Origin: Conchocele bisecta | Lineage: Eukaryota; Mollusca; Bivalvia; Lucinida; Thyasiridae | Direction of reading: 5' to 3' | NCBI GenBank assembly: GCA_029237695.1 | Contig: CM055274.1 | Coordinates: 17,969,505-18,033,504, forward strand | DNA length: 64,000 bases | Part shown: positions 32,932 through 43,631 of the stretch, piece after piece | Position numbering within the stretch: the first letter of the stretch is position 1 | How the letters are laid out: each line of letters opens with the position of its first letter | Program-made: the position numbers and the translations under genes | Notes under the pieces: model-generated | What the model saw: the letters and a program-made list of their open reading frames with translations, nothing else | Database searches by the model: none | What the model was told of the DNA's origin: nothing

Positions 32932-33301
32932 GCACAGCAATCAGTGTTACTGAATATTTTTTATGGCTGCTAGACTGGCCTTAAATGGCATAAGCCCCAT
33001 TTTCCCAGTCAGAGGGACAAACATGTTTGCGGGACTAGTGGGCCGGGTTATTGTCGGGCGATTGATCCACCATTTGTGATACGTAATGTGTTGCGATCTC
33101 GCTAATTTGCAAAATTAATGCGAGTTTCCCAGCCTTTGAAGTTAAACTTTTTTCCAATAATTATTAACAATGCAAGTAAAAATTGCATCTTTAGCTGCTT
33201 TATACAGATATTTCTACTTCATTGTACATGTAAATGTATCGGTATTCACAAATAGGTGTTCATCTGATGCAGATATTCTACAACATAGCAAATTACTGTT
33301 A
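32932..33301. other. no recognisable feature
   Basis: A short family B phrase (ATAAGCCCCATTTTCCCAGTC) at 32991 is the only item seen. Confidence 0.4.
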
Positions 33302-33545
33302 TTAACTCTTTGCATGCTGGGAAATTTGTAGGCTATAAATAGTTCAAAAATAGCTGATGATAATTCATTATATTTTCTTTTATTTCTCCTTATAAATGTC
33401 ATGAATATGTCTTGGAATTTCAATAGAATTGTGTCCGGAGGACACAATTCTAATGAAATTTCAAGACATATTTACAGAGAGAAATAAAACATATACTCCT
33501 AATTCGTTTGGCGGATATTTTCGCCGCTAGCATGCAAAGAGTTAA
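33302..33545. mobile_element. family F TTAA MITE, copy 5
   Basis: TTAACTCTTTGCATGCTGGG to CTAGCATGCAAAGAGTTAA, 244 bp. Apex GTGTCCGGAGGACAC. Confidence 0.88.
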
Positions 33546-33560
33546 ACTGTTATAAGAACT

Positions 33561-34100
33561 CTGCTGTCTGTTCCACAAAAGCTGCCCAAATTTGATGGCC
33601 ATATAAACAATGCAAAAACAATATTTTTTTAAGATAAGATTAAATTTTAGCAAAATTTTAGAATGAGCCTTTTTTTTATTTTGTGAAATTTGGTCCAATA
33701 TTGATTTTATTGCGAAAAAACAATTTCCACATGTTAAATCACTCTGTGAAGATTTAACATTGGGAAATTTTTCTAATTTCAGAAATAGTGGACCGATTTT
33801 CAATATGTAACTTCTGTTCTTAGTTAGATCATTTCCAAGCTATCTATGCTAGATTTCAGAATCAATTTCCAAATTTTTTCGTTTTTCAGCTCCTCCAGGT
33901 TCTCCACATCGATGTTAAATTCCCATATTAAGAGAACCAATTTTTCATAATAAAATCAATATTTGACCAAATTTCACGAAATAAAAACAAGGTTCATTCT
34001 TAAATTTTGATAAAATTTAATATTATCCAAACAAAATATTGTTTTTGCATTGTTTATATAGCCGTAAAATTTGGGCAGGTTTCGAGAAACAGACAGTAGG
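33561..34100. mobile_element. family K inverted-repeat element, copy 1
   Basis: CTGCTGTCTGTTCCACAAAA and CGAGAAACAGACAGTAGG at the ends; inner arms CCCAAATTTGATGGCCATAT and ATATAGCCGTAAAATTTGGG, AATGAGCC with GGTTCATT, TATTGATTTTATTGCG with its decayed complement. About 540 bp with very long diverged arms. Ends near CTGTCTG with a neighbouring TA may indicate TA target sites, unproven. Confidence 0.75.
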
Positions 34101-34119
34101 TTCAGAGAGACTGAGACCT

Positions 34120-34185
34120 AATTGTGACTGAATAGAGAAATGGGACTTATGGGATGAGTGACCAGTGTAGCTCCTGATCAATTAG
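34120..34185. repeat. family B fragment
   Basis: TTGTGACTGAATAGAGAAAT, GGGACTTATGGGATGAGTGA, CCAGTGTAGCTCCTGATCA. Confidence 0.6.
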
Positions 34186-34375
34186 GAAATGTATACATGT
34201 GAAACTGTTGAACCCAATGTCATGTTCAGGGCAAGATAGACAACCTAGATGCAAGTAGCCATTATTTTCCTTATTAACACCGTAAATTATAAGGTGTGGA
34301 CAAGTATATGTGATACTTCATTGTGAAGGACCACTTCCAGGGACGGATCCAGCATTTGGGGGGTGGGGGGGTTGT

Positions 34376-34438
34376 CTAGTTGCGAAGGTAACTCTTGCAA
34401 TTTACGGGAGTAATTGCAAGAGTTAACATTCGCAACTA
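34376..34438. repeat. hairpin with 28 bp arms
   Basis: CTAGTTGCGAAGGTAACTCT, TGCAATT, centre, then AATTGCAAGAGTTAACATTC, GCAACTAG. Followed by a C14 run at 34568. Confidence 0.85.
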
Positions 34439-34740
34439 GGGGGTTTTCCTATTTTTTAGCTCTTCGAAATGCACTTTCTTGTGTTTTACAGCATTTAAAT
34501 TCAGACTCCCAACTGGTGGTAAACTGTGATCTATGTAAACTCTGTGGCTGAATGGGGATGCTGCAACCCCCCCCCCCCCCCACCTCCGGAGATCCCCCCT
34601 CCAGATCCACCCCTGAATTGTTTCTGCAAGGTCACACTTGACCAGTGAGGTTGGCAAAATATTATTGTTTATCCTGGAAGCATAATATGTGTTTCAGGTC
34701 ACCGATAAATTGTCAGTGTTGTTGATTTTCAAACTATGCA

Positions 34741-34990
34741 GTGACTCATCATTCGCAAAGGCAAAGAGCAAATGACAGTTTAAACGGTGTGGATAGGCAT
34801 GCTACTCTTCATCTATGTCTACACCATTCACAACGCCAACAGGCCCTATTCTATGTGTATGGCCCACACATATATCAGCACCATGATCAGTCAGCCGTTG
34901 ATAGGTGCACATATCTATCACAGATCTTCCACCTATGGGGGGAAATCTGTCAGATTCTGCTCCACATGTGGCAAGCTGCAGTCTTTCATT
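34741..34990 (+). other. weak coding-like stretch
   Basis: An acceptor-like CTATGCAG ends at 34740. Two frames stay open for 82 or more codons outside any repeat; one begins MWIGMLLFIYVYTIH and is hydrophobic at first. No family recognised. Confidence 0.12.
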
Positions 34991-34999
34991 AATTTATCC

Positions 35000-35213
35000 T
35001 TAACCCTTTCAACAGTACAGACCTGTATAGTGGTATTGGCAAATAGAGTAGATCCAGATGATCGAGCCATCTCATCAGAATCTGCACTTTTTTCAGGTAA
35101 TTTTCATATTTTTGAGAACAAAAACACCCCATTTTCAAACGGACTACCGGTAGTCTGACATTTTCTGACAGTTTAATTGATCCATTCCAGTTACTTAGGG
35201 GTGAAAGGGTTAA
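35000..35213. mobile_element. family C TTAA MITE, copy 4
   Basis: TTAACCCTTTCAACAGTACA to TTACTTAGGGGTGAAAGGGTTAA. Hairpin GATCGAGCCATCTCATC is partly decayed. 214 bp. Confidence 0.82.
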
Positions 35214-35467
35214 AAGGCGGCTGCTTTTCATTTCTTACTTCATATTTAACATGCATTGGCAGCACATGACTAGTGACATTTTCCATTCTTTGTCAAACGC
35301 CACAATATGTGAAATCTATGGCTTGAACACACAACAAAGGTGGCCGAGTTGGCCACTCCATGTGCCATATAGGAGGATACAGTAACGAGGCAGTGTTCAC
35401 ATTATATGTTACACATTTATCCCATCACATTTACGAAGCAATTATGTTTGAATCATAAGATGATCAG

Positions 35468-35770
35468 TAGCCTATTTCATCAACATTGCAAAGTATACTT
35501 TAGTAGCAAAGTATACTTTGAGGGAGAAATTTTCAATTTTATGATAAATTTATTAATTTTTATTATACTGAATTTATTACATTATCACAGCCAATTTGGC
35601 TGTGATAATGTAATAAATTCAGTATAATAATTCTGCATACTTTTAATCATGAAATATATGCATTTGTTAGTTCTATATGAAATAATGCATTTCAGGAAAA
35701 ATAAATGATTACTCCCTCAAAGTATACTTTGCTAGTAAAGTATACTTTGCAATGTTGGTGAAATAGGCTA
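35468..35770. mobile_element. family O palindromic element, copy 1
   Basis: TAGCCTATTTCATCAACATT and its complement at the ends; AGCAAAGTATACTTTGAGGG pairs with CCTCAAAGTATACTTTGCTA; the centre is a 30 bp-arm palindrome ending CAGCCAATTTGGCTG. About 303 bp. Confidence 0.88.
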
Positions 35771-35792
35771 CAGGAGTCCGTCCCATCTGTCT

Positions 35793-36003
35793 TTAACCAC
35801 TTACAATGCTGAATTAAAATGTTGTCGTCTGCTGTTTAATTTTTAATTTCCAGTTTTCTCAACAAAATCATGGTTTGGCAGCAATTTAGAATCATTTCCA
35901 ATGGAAATGATTCTCAAGTGCTGTCAAACCATGTTTTTATTGAGAAAGAACACAAAATATGAAACAACAGCAGACAGCATTTTTGTTTCCCGCCTTTTAA
36001 GGG
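35793..36003. mobile_element. family G TTAA MITE, copy 5
   Basis: TTAACCACTTACAATGCTGA at the left; right end decayed (CCTTTTAAGGG). Apex GAATCATTTCCAATGGAAATGATTC. Confidence 0.78.
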
Positions 36004-36061
36004 CTATGTAAGTAGCTACACATTGACCAAATACACAATGACGTTACTGCATGTCACCAGG

Positions 36062-36267
36062 AGGCCGTTTCACTAAACTTTGTACGACTAAAATGTTTGC
36101 GAGTGCAAAATTATGATAAACAATGTAAACAATTATTGGATTTACATTTATTGAGCATGTGCTGACTATGCTCAATAAATGTAAATCCATCAATTGAAAT
36201 TTCCACACGATCTTCAATTTGCACTTACAAAACATTTTATTTGTACAAAGTTTAGTGAAATGGCCCC
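36062..36267. mobile_element. family J palindromic element, copy 3
   Basis: GGCCGTTTCACTAAACTTTG to AAAGTTTAGTGAAATGGCC. Arms ATTTACATTTATTGAGCAT and complement around TGTGCTGACT. Confidence 0.8.
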
Positions 36268-36317
36268 CAGATTCCTGGCCACACCTGATGAACTTTATAT
36301 CAAAAGACACGAACCTG

Positions 36318-36586
36318 TAGCCAATTTCATCAAAATTGCAAAGTATGCTTTTCTAGCAAAGTATACTTTGAGGGAGAAATTTTCAATTTAAAAATAAATT
36401 TATTAATTTTTATTATACTGAATTTATTACATTATCACAGCCAAAATGGCTGTGATAATGTAATAAATTCAGTATAATAATTCTGCATACTTTTAATCAT
36501 CAAATATATGCAGTCGTTAGTTCTGTATGAAATAATGTGAAATAAATGATTACTCCCTCAATGTATACTTTGCTAGAAAAGTACTG
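36318..36586. mobile_element. family O palindromic element, copy 2 (right end lost)
   Basis: Same order as the copy at 35468, with centre CAGCCAAAATGGCTG; the outer right arm is truncated near 36586. The central palindrome is nearly identical to copy 1. Confidence 0.82.
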
Positions 36587-37021
36587 TTGGTACTGTTGTG
36601 GCTCCATGAAAACAATATTAGGAATTCGCTGTTCTGTTTACAAGCCTTGGTCTCAAACTGTATATCTGTATATTTAATTATGGATTTGTATGATATTTCT
36701 AACACAATTGTACCTGGAAAATCTGTGGATGCGTAAAAAATGTCTAATTCTGTCTCGTTTTTACCAACCAAGAAATAGTTTCTTTCATATGTCTTCTTAC
36801 TTGTGTACGCATAACGAATATCCATAACCAAACTATCTAGCCTTTTTATAACCGCTTCTGTTATTTTTTTCTTGAATATAAAGATATTGGAATTTGATCA
36901 AATAAAACGGTGTGATTGCTTGATATAGGGTCATTGCAGTGGATGAAGTCAAAAACAATATCTGTCACACAATCTAATACCTGTGTCCCATATTGGCTGG
37001 AACTTGGTTCCAAAGATTCCA
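36552..37021 (-). pseudogene. unrecognised coding-like region with a frameshift
   Basis: Minus strand. From an acceptor-like TTTGTCAG (AG at 37022-37023) the frame is open for about 50 codons and includes VLDCVTDIVFDFIHCND. It stops after an A7 run (plus-strand T7, 36864-36870). The next frame carries on at that run for over 100 codons (e.g. DIRYAYTSKKTYERNYF, ELDIFYASTDFPGTIVLEIS) until it enters the family O remnant near 36586 and stops at 36552. Mixed, globular-looking composition. Either a homopolymer sequencing error in a real exon or an old gene fragment. No family is recognised. Confidence 0.35.
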
Positions 37022-37041
37022 CTGACAAATGGGATGGGCTG

Positions 37042-37465
37042 TGGCCTAAGGGATATAGAATTGGACTTCAATATCGGAGATTGTGAGTTTAATCTTCACC
37101 CTAGTGTGAAAATACTTTCAATACTTGCATAGTATTTCCACCCCACTCATCTGTTGGATGAGACTTTAACTCTTTGCATACTGGGAAACTTGTGGGCTAT
37201 AAATAGTTCAAAACTAGCGGACAAGAATTCATCATATTTTCTTGTATTTCTCCCTGTAAATATCATGAATATGTCTTGTAATTTCATTAGAATTGAGTCC
37301 TGAGGACTCCATTCTAATGAAATTTCAAGACATATTTACAGAGAGAAATAAAACATACACTCCTAATTCGTTTGGCGGATATTTTTGCCGGTAGCATGCA
37401 AAGAATTAAACTGGTCCTGTCTCTATATATAACTTTAGCTGTTGGTGGGATCCATTCACTTTCAC
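37042..37465 (+). mobile_element. SINE family T, copy 2, interrupted by a MITE
   Basis: tRNA-like head GGCTGTGGCCTAAGGG with an A-box-like TGGCCTAAGGG and a B-box-like GAGTTTAATCTTC at about 37092. The 3' part CTCTATATATAACTTTAGCT, GTTGGTGGGATCC lies beyond the family F element (37166-37409). Confidence 0.6.
37166..37409. mobile_element. family F TTAA MITE, copy 6, inside a SINE
   Basis: TTAACTCTTTGCATACTGGG to GTAGCATGCAAAGAATTAA; TTAA on both sides. Splits the family T SINE into head (up to GATGAGACT) and tail (from ACTGGTCCTG). Apex GAGTCCTGAGGACTC. Confidence 0.88.
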
Positions 37466-37686
37466 TTTTCCACTGACAAACAAAAATTGGTCTGCAAGTT
37501 TGCGGAAATATTTCTGTCAGATTTTGAAATATATCATGAATTTATGTTGTGTGATGTTTTACATTATACCAAAATTCCATTTCACCAGATTATGCAACAT
37601 ACACATAAATATGGAAATAAATGTCATATGACATGATTGAACAAGCGATATGACGGAAATTTGTTGGCAATGCTTAAAATACCTGT

Positions 37687-37772
37687 GTATCAAAATTATC
37701 ACCAAAGTTGACAGTTATTGTGCAAAGTTAACTTTGCACAATAACTGTCAACACTGGTGATAATGTTGATAC
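37687..37772. repeat. palindrome, ~40 bp arms
   Basis: GTATCAAAATTATCACCAAA, GTTGACAGTTATTGTGCAAA and complement around GTTAAC. One copy. Confidence 0.85.
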
Positions 37773-37809
37773 CCAATTAGTCATAAAACAGTCAGTTGAT
37801 TGAATAGGT

Positions 37810-38346
37810 AGGACCTTGTGAGGAAATTGAGGACAAGCAACGGAACTTGGGTTTATAAGTTCTTGCTTTTATAACACCATAATGACAGGCATTTCATCAA
37901 TAAGGTCATTAAAGTAGATGATATGTGATTGAGTGACCAGACAGTTGCTTGGGAAAATATGTGCAAAATGGAATCTTGTGGAAGTCACCTGATCAAATTA
38001 TTGAACAGTCTTAATATATCAAGTTTGTTTGGCAAGGTTAGGAAACGTGTAGGCATTCAGAGGTTTGCAGAAGAACCACCACAGTTATTGCTTTTCGTAA
38101 TCATGATCGCTTTTTGTTCAATAACATTTTTGAATGTCTTAATTGTCCTGCCTCGTCTTATATATGGTCTTGCAGTTGAATGGATGTAAAACCCCATTGA
38201 GTTGACCAATCTTCTCACAAGCATTATTTCTAATTGTGAAATTTGATGCTGTTGCATGATCGTTCATAGCCACAGTTGAAAAATAGGTTTAATTAAGGAA
38301 CAGAACCATGCATGGGCGGCTTTGTTTACTGTGGTACTAAAAGCAT
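37810..38346. other. mostly featureless; SINE-like tail at ~38160
   Basis: TATATGGTCTTGCAGTTGAA, TGGATGTAAAACCCC at about 38158-38194 is a SINE-like 3' end like that at 7909. An open frame of 86 codons at 37929-38189 ends in this tail and is not considered a gene. Confidence 0.35.
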
Positions 38347-38405
38347 TTGGTCTGTTTAAAGTGTGTGGAGTCCGAAGGACTCTTCACAAACTTTAAACAG
38401 ATCAA
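38347..38405. repeat. hairpin with 25 bp arms
   Basis: TTTGGTCTGTTTAAAGTGTG, GAGTCCGAAGGACTC, then CACAAACTTTAAACAGATCAAA. The apex resembles that of family F. Confidence 0.8.
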
Positions 38406-38446
38406 AGGTTTTTCGTACAACAATAAACACAACAGCCCATGGTTTT

Positions 38447-38589
38447 TGTCGCGCTATAGTTGGCGCTTTTTCCGTCGTCGTCCGTTTCGTCATCGTCGTC
38501 GTCCGGTTTTTTTGTAAGGCAAATGCGTTAAAGTTATTGTCAAATGCCTCGGCAGGCGCGATACCGCTTCCATGGCGGAATTCTTGTAT
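38447..38589 (+). mobile_element. minimal pearl-like element without core
   Basis: Head TGTCGCGCTATAGTTGGC, then a CGTCGT tract, then directly the tail CGGCAGGCGCGATACCGCTT, CCATGGCGGAATTCTTGT. Only about 143 bp. Confidence 0.6.
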
Positions 38590-38933
38590 TAGTTATATTG
38601 ACATTGCATGTTCTGATCGATTCAAAACTTAAATAGCCAAATTTGGCGTTGAAAATAAAAATGATCTTGATTTATGTCATTTTGTTGCAATTCGTACAAC
38701 AGAGAGATTGTCGATCAATAGCGTGACGTTATTGATGTCGTTGAAATTAATGACCAACTTAAACCAATTAACAATGTCAAGCGTCGGCCCATGGAGCTAA
38801 TGTCATTCATTGGAATATAAATGCAACACGTTGAATGGGCATTTCCATTATGAATTTATGGAAGGTGTAAATATTTCTTCCAACACCATCTCCTCATGCA
38901 TCTTCAAACCAATTTTCAGGAAATGATTGACAT

Positions 38934-39035
38934 ACAGTGGGGTCAGCGTGTAAGTGCACACACGAACGAACACGACAGGTTGGAACCAACCTGTTGTGTT
39001 CATTCGTGTGTGCACTTACACGCTGACCCCACTGT
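38934..39035. mobile_element. family M near-perfect palindrome
   Basis: ACAGTGGGGTCAGCGTGTAA, GTGCACACACGAACGAACAC, GACAGGTTGG; then the complement to ACTGT, with two mismatches and an AA centre. A deleted copy lies at 10488. Confidence 0.9.
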
Positions 39036-39492
39036 ACAATGTGTTTTCAGAATTGCTAATTTGCTAATTAACATAGCTGCCCAAGTGTCCGAATGAGTGG
39101 AGCGCCAGCGGTGATTGTGGGTCAAATAGGGGTAAAACAAATTCTGACAAGACTGGTCCTGTAATACATGAGCTCTAAGATATTGATGAGGCAAACACTT
39201 TTATTTTGGGTGCCACTGTCAAATGGGCTTCGGGTTCGAGCCATCCAAAGGTCATATGTTTATTGTCAACTTAAGTATCTTCTTCACATAAAATGTTGGG
39301 CCGACGATTGCAAAACTTCACACGTATGTTCTATGGGTTACACATTTTCTCGGTGAGCCAAATGAGTTGATGATCATAGACTTCTGTGCTTAAAACGTGT
39401 GTATCTTCAGCATGAAAAAGGTACAGAATTATGTCCTTCTACTTTTATTTGTGGGGACTAATATTATAGCTGTGATAGTGACCTAAACTATT
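39036..39492. other. no recognisable feature
   Basis: No repeat or convincing frame seen. Confidence 0.4.
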
Positions 39493-39733
39493 TTAACCTT
39501 CAGACCGCTTAACACACAACAATTGTCGTCTGCTGTTGCTTTTATATCTTGCCTTATTTCTAAATAAAAACATGGTTTGACAGCACTTCAGCAACGGAAA
39601 TGATTCTGAAGTGCTGTCAAAGTATGTTGTAAATTATTCTGAAGTGCTGTCAAAGCATGTTTTTGATGATAAAAATGGAAAATAGAACATAAACAGCAGA
39701 CGAAAAAAATTAATATAGCGGTCTAAGGGTTAA
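39493..39733. mobile_element. family G TTAA MITE, copy 6
   Basis: TTAACCTTCAGACCGCTTAA to GCGGTCTAAGGGTTAA. Part of the right hairpin arm is duplicated (ATTCTGAAGTGCTGTCAAAG occurs twice). Confidence 0.8.
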
Positions 39734-39769
39734 CGTGGATACAAAAGGTTTACATTCTGTATAGTTACA

Positions 39770-39995
39770 TTAACCCTTAGATGCTACACTCGGCAATTGT
39801 CGTCTGCTGCTGCTTTATATCTAGCCTTATTTCTCAATAAAAACATGGTTTAACAGCACTTTAGAATCATTTGCAACGGAAATTATTCTAAAGTGCTGTC
39901 AATTAAAGCATGTCGGAAATGATTCTAAAGGTGATAACAATGGAAAAAAGAAAACAGCAGACGACAAAAAAATAACATGGCGGTGTAAGGGTTAA
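39770..39995. mobile_element. family G TTAA MITE, copy 7
   Basis: TTAACCCTTAGATGCTACAC to GCGGTGTAAGGGTTAA. Apex GAATCATTTGCAACGGAAATTATTC is decayed. Confidence 0.8.
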
Positions 39996-40333
39996 TGCAT
40001 TATTCCGCCAATCTGCCAATATTGATAAATTTGCAAAGCTAATCAATTCATACAGAAAATTTCAAAACGACATGCCTAATTGCCAATTTACATAGAATCC
40101 ATCAGGTGTAGCAGTCACCTGCTGGTTTTGTGCTTTTATTAAAAATGTATAATTTCGAATCAATCTTGCATGATGTCAATATATTGAATTTTGCAAATTG
40201 CGTATCAGCAATATTGTTACAAGTACAACGTGATATACAGATGCAAACAGTGCATATCAATTGATTCTTACTTTTCTTTGTACCTCATATGTTTGTTGTG
40301 TCTGGTGACATCGTGTTATCTTTTCTTTTTTTT
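39996..40333. other. no recognisable feature
   Basis: AT-rich; nothing seen apart from a T-rich run before 40334. Confidence 0.4.
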
Positions 40334-40548
40334 TGTCTCCCCCACGTTGGTGGAAAGTGCGACATAGCGGTCACAAATCAATATCATCACAGGCATCAAC
40401 AGTTTTGAATGTACATTTTGATATCTCTTTAAATGTTAGTCAAATCTTTACCAAATTTCATCAATAACTTCCTCACATTGATGGCTATCCATCCATTTGG
40501 CTGACTTTGACCTTCATGGGCGAGACACTTGCCAGCCATCACCTTGTA
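40334..40548 (+). mobile_element. pearl-like element, short
   Basis: Head TGTCTCCCCCACGTTGGTGG, AAAGTGCGACATAGCGG; core phrases TTGATATCTCTTTAAATGTT, ACCAAATTTCATCAATAAC; tail GGCGAGACACTTGCCAGCCA. No (CCGT)n tract. Confidence 0.6.
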
Positions 40549-40678
40549 TTACATTCTCAACTATTTCTGCTCAGTTGCATTTATAGTTTCTCTTACATGT
40601 GCTGTTTCACATAAATGATATGGGAAAATTAGTAGCAAATTGCATACAAAATGTATTTTTGTCTGTCAAATTCTGAAT

Positions 40679-40911
40679 TGTGGCTTCGACTGGAGAAATG
40701 GGGCTTATGGGATTTGTGACCAGGGTACTTTCTGATCGAATAGCACCCTCCTGTAGCCTGAATATTGCTGTTAGAAGCACGACATGACGTGTGTTTCATT
40801 GATGGATTGGCGATCAGTGCAGATCCTGATCAGACTGCGGATGCACAGTCTGATCTGGATCTGCACTGGTCGCAAAACCCATAAGCCCCATTTCTCCAGT
40901 CACAGCCACAA
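40679..40911. mobile_element. family B foldback, near full length
   Basis: TGTGGCTTCGACTGGAGAAA to TTTCTCCAGTCACAGCCACA. Hairpin GTGCAGATCCTGATCAGACT with AGTCTGATCTGGATCTGCAC. 233 bp. Confidence 0.82.
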
Positions 40912-40931
40912 TTAATGTCCTGACAATAGTG

Positions 40932-41055
40932 TTAACCCTTTCAACATTACAGATATATCATACTGTATACAAACAACGTATATCCAGATGGTGGCTTGTC
41001 ACAAGCCATCTCATTAGGATCTGAACTAATTGTAGATAATTTCTACATTATACAA
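40932..41055. repeat. family C MITE, left part
   Basis: TTAACCCTTTCAACATTACA, then a hairpin GGTGGCTTGTCACAAGCCATC. The right end is not present. Confidence 0.65.
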
Positions 41056-41365
41056 AAATTATTGTCTAAAGATTAACATGAAAGAGCCAAAGTTAGCAAT
41101 GCTTTTGAATATGGTCATACAGTTTGCTTACGTTGTCAGTTCTCAATTCTTCAGAAAAAAATAATATATATGTGACCACTTGATTTTGACAAGCAAACTG
41201 CTTTGTTTGCTGTGCAAATGTGTCATTTGAAAGTTATTGAAGGAAAATCAACTGAATTATGACCCGAGACAATATGTCACACTTGGGTTTGATTACAATC
41301 AGATGACATTCTGATGATACCCCATTTTACTGATGAAAAATTGTAAATATTTTATTTATATTTCA

Positions 41366-41440
41366 TCAGAAGTATATATTGTGACCACCATTTGAACCGG
41401 TTCAATTGAGTGGTCACAACATATACTTTCATTGAGAAAT
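41366..41440. repeat. family E central hairpin
   Basis: AGAAGTATATATTGTGACCA, CCATTTGAACCGGTTCAATT, GAGTGGTCACAACATATACT. Outer TTAA ends not recognised. Confidence 0.75.
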
Positions 41441-41787
41441 AAGAAAAATCAGAAAGAAAATATTGCAAAATTTTCATACACCCATCGATTTGTTGCCTAC
41501 CTGGGTTAGTACCCGAGGAAACATACAGCTTGATGTGCTTTCATCAACATATAATGGCCATGCAGATTTTATGGTGAATTTGGCTGCATATATATGGAAA
41601 TGCTTTTGATTTCAGGAATATTCTATAGCTTGGTGACTGGATGGGATAGTGTATGTGCACCAGATCAAGATCCTATAGACTCAAAATGTAATACGAAACC
41701 TCTCCCACAGGGACAGACTGGTTCGAGATTCATCCAGTACTTTAAGTGGATGGTAAATGCCAATCAATCAATCGACCGCTATCTTGG

Positions 41788-41963
41788 TTTACCCTATGCT
41801 ACCAGATACAAGAAACATATGGTTGCACATGGTGCAGTTAAAAGAGTCAGTTGCAAAGACAACCACTTTCCTGATGCGAGAAATAGTGTCCTAGTTAACC
41901 ATATGTTTATGATTCCAGAAACATGAATATTTGTGTTTCTGGAATTGGGTAGCATAGGGTAAA
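41788..41963. repeat. inverted ends with an inner hairpin
   Basis: TTTACCCTATGCTACC at 41788 and GGTAGCATAGGGTAAA at 41948. An inner hairpin TTCCAGAAACATGAATATTTGTGTTTCTGGAA begins at 41914. Possibly a ~176 bp MITE. Confidence 0.6.
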
Positions 41964-42221
41964 TACACTTACTTTATCACGCTTCTTGTGTCATTGTGCT
42001 GTGACTAGATAGCTGAGAATCAAGGCCACCAGAAAACCAAACAGGCAATTTGTAAATAATGTATTTTGCAGATAATCAATATGGGAGACACTTGTTTCGA
42101 GAACAGCAATACCACTTTGACTTATTATATAACCATTTCCATATAAGCTTTATTCGTCCATTTATTCATCCATACACCCATGACGCATTATTCATCCAGT
42201 GTGCTAAATCTCATAGTTGAC

Positions 42222-42284
42222 AAAACGGCAAAGACCCTGATCAGCCTGCAGATACTGCAGGCTGATCAGGGTCTTTGCTGTTTT
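42222..42284. repeat. family B-type hairpin, perfect divergent stem
   Basis: GCAAAGACCCTGATCAGCCT, GCAGATACTGC, AGGCTGATCAGGGTCTTTGC. Both arms differ from the common stem in matching positions. Confidence 0.88.
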
Positions 42285-42529
42285 CAATTGCTGGTTTTTC
42301 CAGGAGCTTAATTTGTCTTGCGATTCCACTAATGGGTAACTGTAGAAATAATTGAACATGGAAATAATTGAATTAATGACATTGTCAAAGGAAGCGGTTA
42401 GTTAGCGTGTTTCCTTAAAATGTTAACAGACATTACTATTTATTATCTGTATTTATTTTTTGATGTGCAATGATCATACTTTATAATCTTTTGAAAATAT
42501 TATTTTTCAGGTGACGCATTACGGTAAAT

Positions 42530-42741
42530 TAGTATAAATAATAACAAATATCATGCGTCATTTGCATATGAAACTAGCCTGATAGTACCGCGAGTAATAT
42601 CAGTAAAATGAATATTTCTAAATGATTATATCTGTATAACGACCACTCGTAATCTTTAGAACTGGTTGAATAGTGACACAATTATACACTTATTTAATTC
42701 CTATAAAGAACATGTTGTACTTATTGAGTTGGCATGTACTT
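42530..42741. mobile_element. family L TTAA element, half copy
   Basis: Reverse of the left half of the element at 49778: GCGTCATTTGCATATGAAAC, CGACCACTCGTAATCTTTAG, TAGTGACACAATTATACAC, ending TTGGCATGTACTT before TTAA at 42742. The other half is not recognised. Confidence 0.7.
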
Positions 42742-43139
42742 TTAAATGCTGTATCATAATTGTATCATATGTAGCAAATGAGCAAACACTGTGGCAAAAA
42801 CTGCACAAATATGCCGCATAATATTTCATGTCGCTGAGGCTCGCTTTCATTATTCAATTTTCATTTTCACATCAATTATTTTTTCTAATATTTTCAGGTT
42901 ACTCAACAATTCAAACACCATTGTAAATTCTGAATGATGTGTCAAATTATCTGTTATTGAAATCTATTATTTTCATTAATAATTTTAGCGTTGCGGTAAT
43001 ATGCAAATTACAAGTTAGACGGTCAGAATTAAAACTATATTGTCATTCTCTGATTTCAGATCAGGATAAGCTTGTATGTAGCCGGATGGACCGGTCAGCC
43101 TGCCACACAGGGTATATACTAGTATATATGACACACCAT

Positions 43140-43380
43140 GGTCAGTTGGATATTTATGCATTTTCAACCAGTGTAGACCAAGATCAGACTGTGCAAATGC
43201 ATTTGCATTTGCACAGTCAGATCTTTGTCTACACTGGTCACCACTTAATCGGTGAGTACTTTCTGATGCGTTTTAACATTCTCACGCCTCATTACATGGC
43301 TTCAGTTATGAGATACCTGATCAGGAGCGACACTGGTCTGAAATTTGGTAAGCCCATTTGTGTCGTGGCTGGTGACACAG
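43140..43380. repeat. family B-type element, variant
   Basis: Hairpin GTGTAGACCAAGATCAGACT, GTGCAAATGCATTTGCATTTGCAC, AGTCAGATCTTTGTCTACAC at 43171-43239. At the right, GATCAGGAGCGACACTGGTC, TGAAATTTGGTAAGCCC and GTGGCTGGTGAC are decayed outer parts. Confidence 0.65.
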
Positions 43381-43631
43381 TTTTGTCCACATCAGTCTAC
43401 CATCAATATCTCCACTGCCTGTGAAATTTCGTAATGGAAAGAAAACAATTGTTAACCATGGAAATTTGTTGTCAAAGGCTGAATTTGTTGTTGACATCTT
43501 GCTGAATGAAACGTGGATGATATGAACGTTTAGTCATGGTATGAACTAGTAGATTCCGTTGGACATGTGTGGATAATTACTTTATTCATAGTTAGGAGTA
43601 TGTAAGTACCGGTAATTGTTACCACAATGCA

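Noticed and set aside
41594..41926. A 110-codon open frame on the plus strand
   Set aside because: It overlaps the inverted-end repeat at 41788-41963, has no recognisable domain and no supporting exon structure.
42939..43424. A 161-codon open frame on the plus strand
   Set aside because: Its middle and end translate the family B-type element (43140-43380); the first part alone shows no domain.
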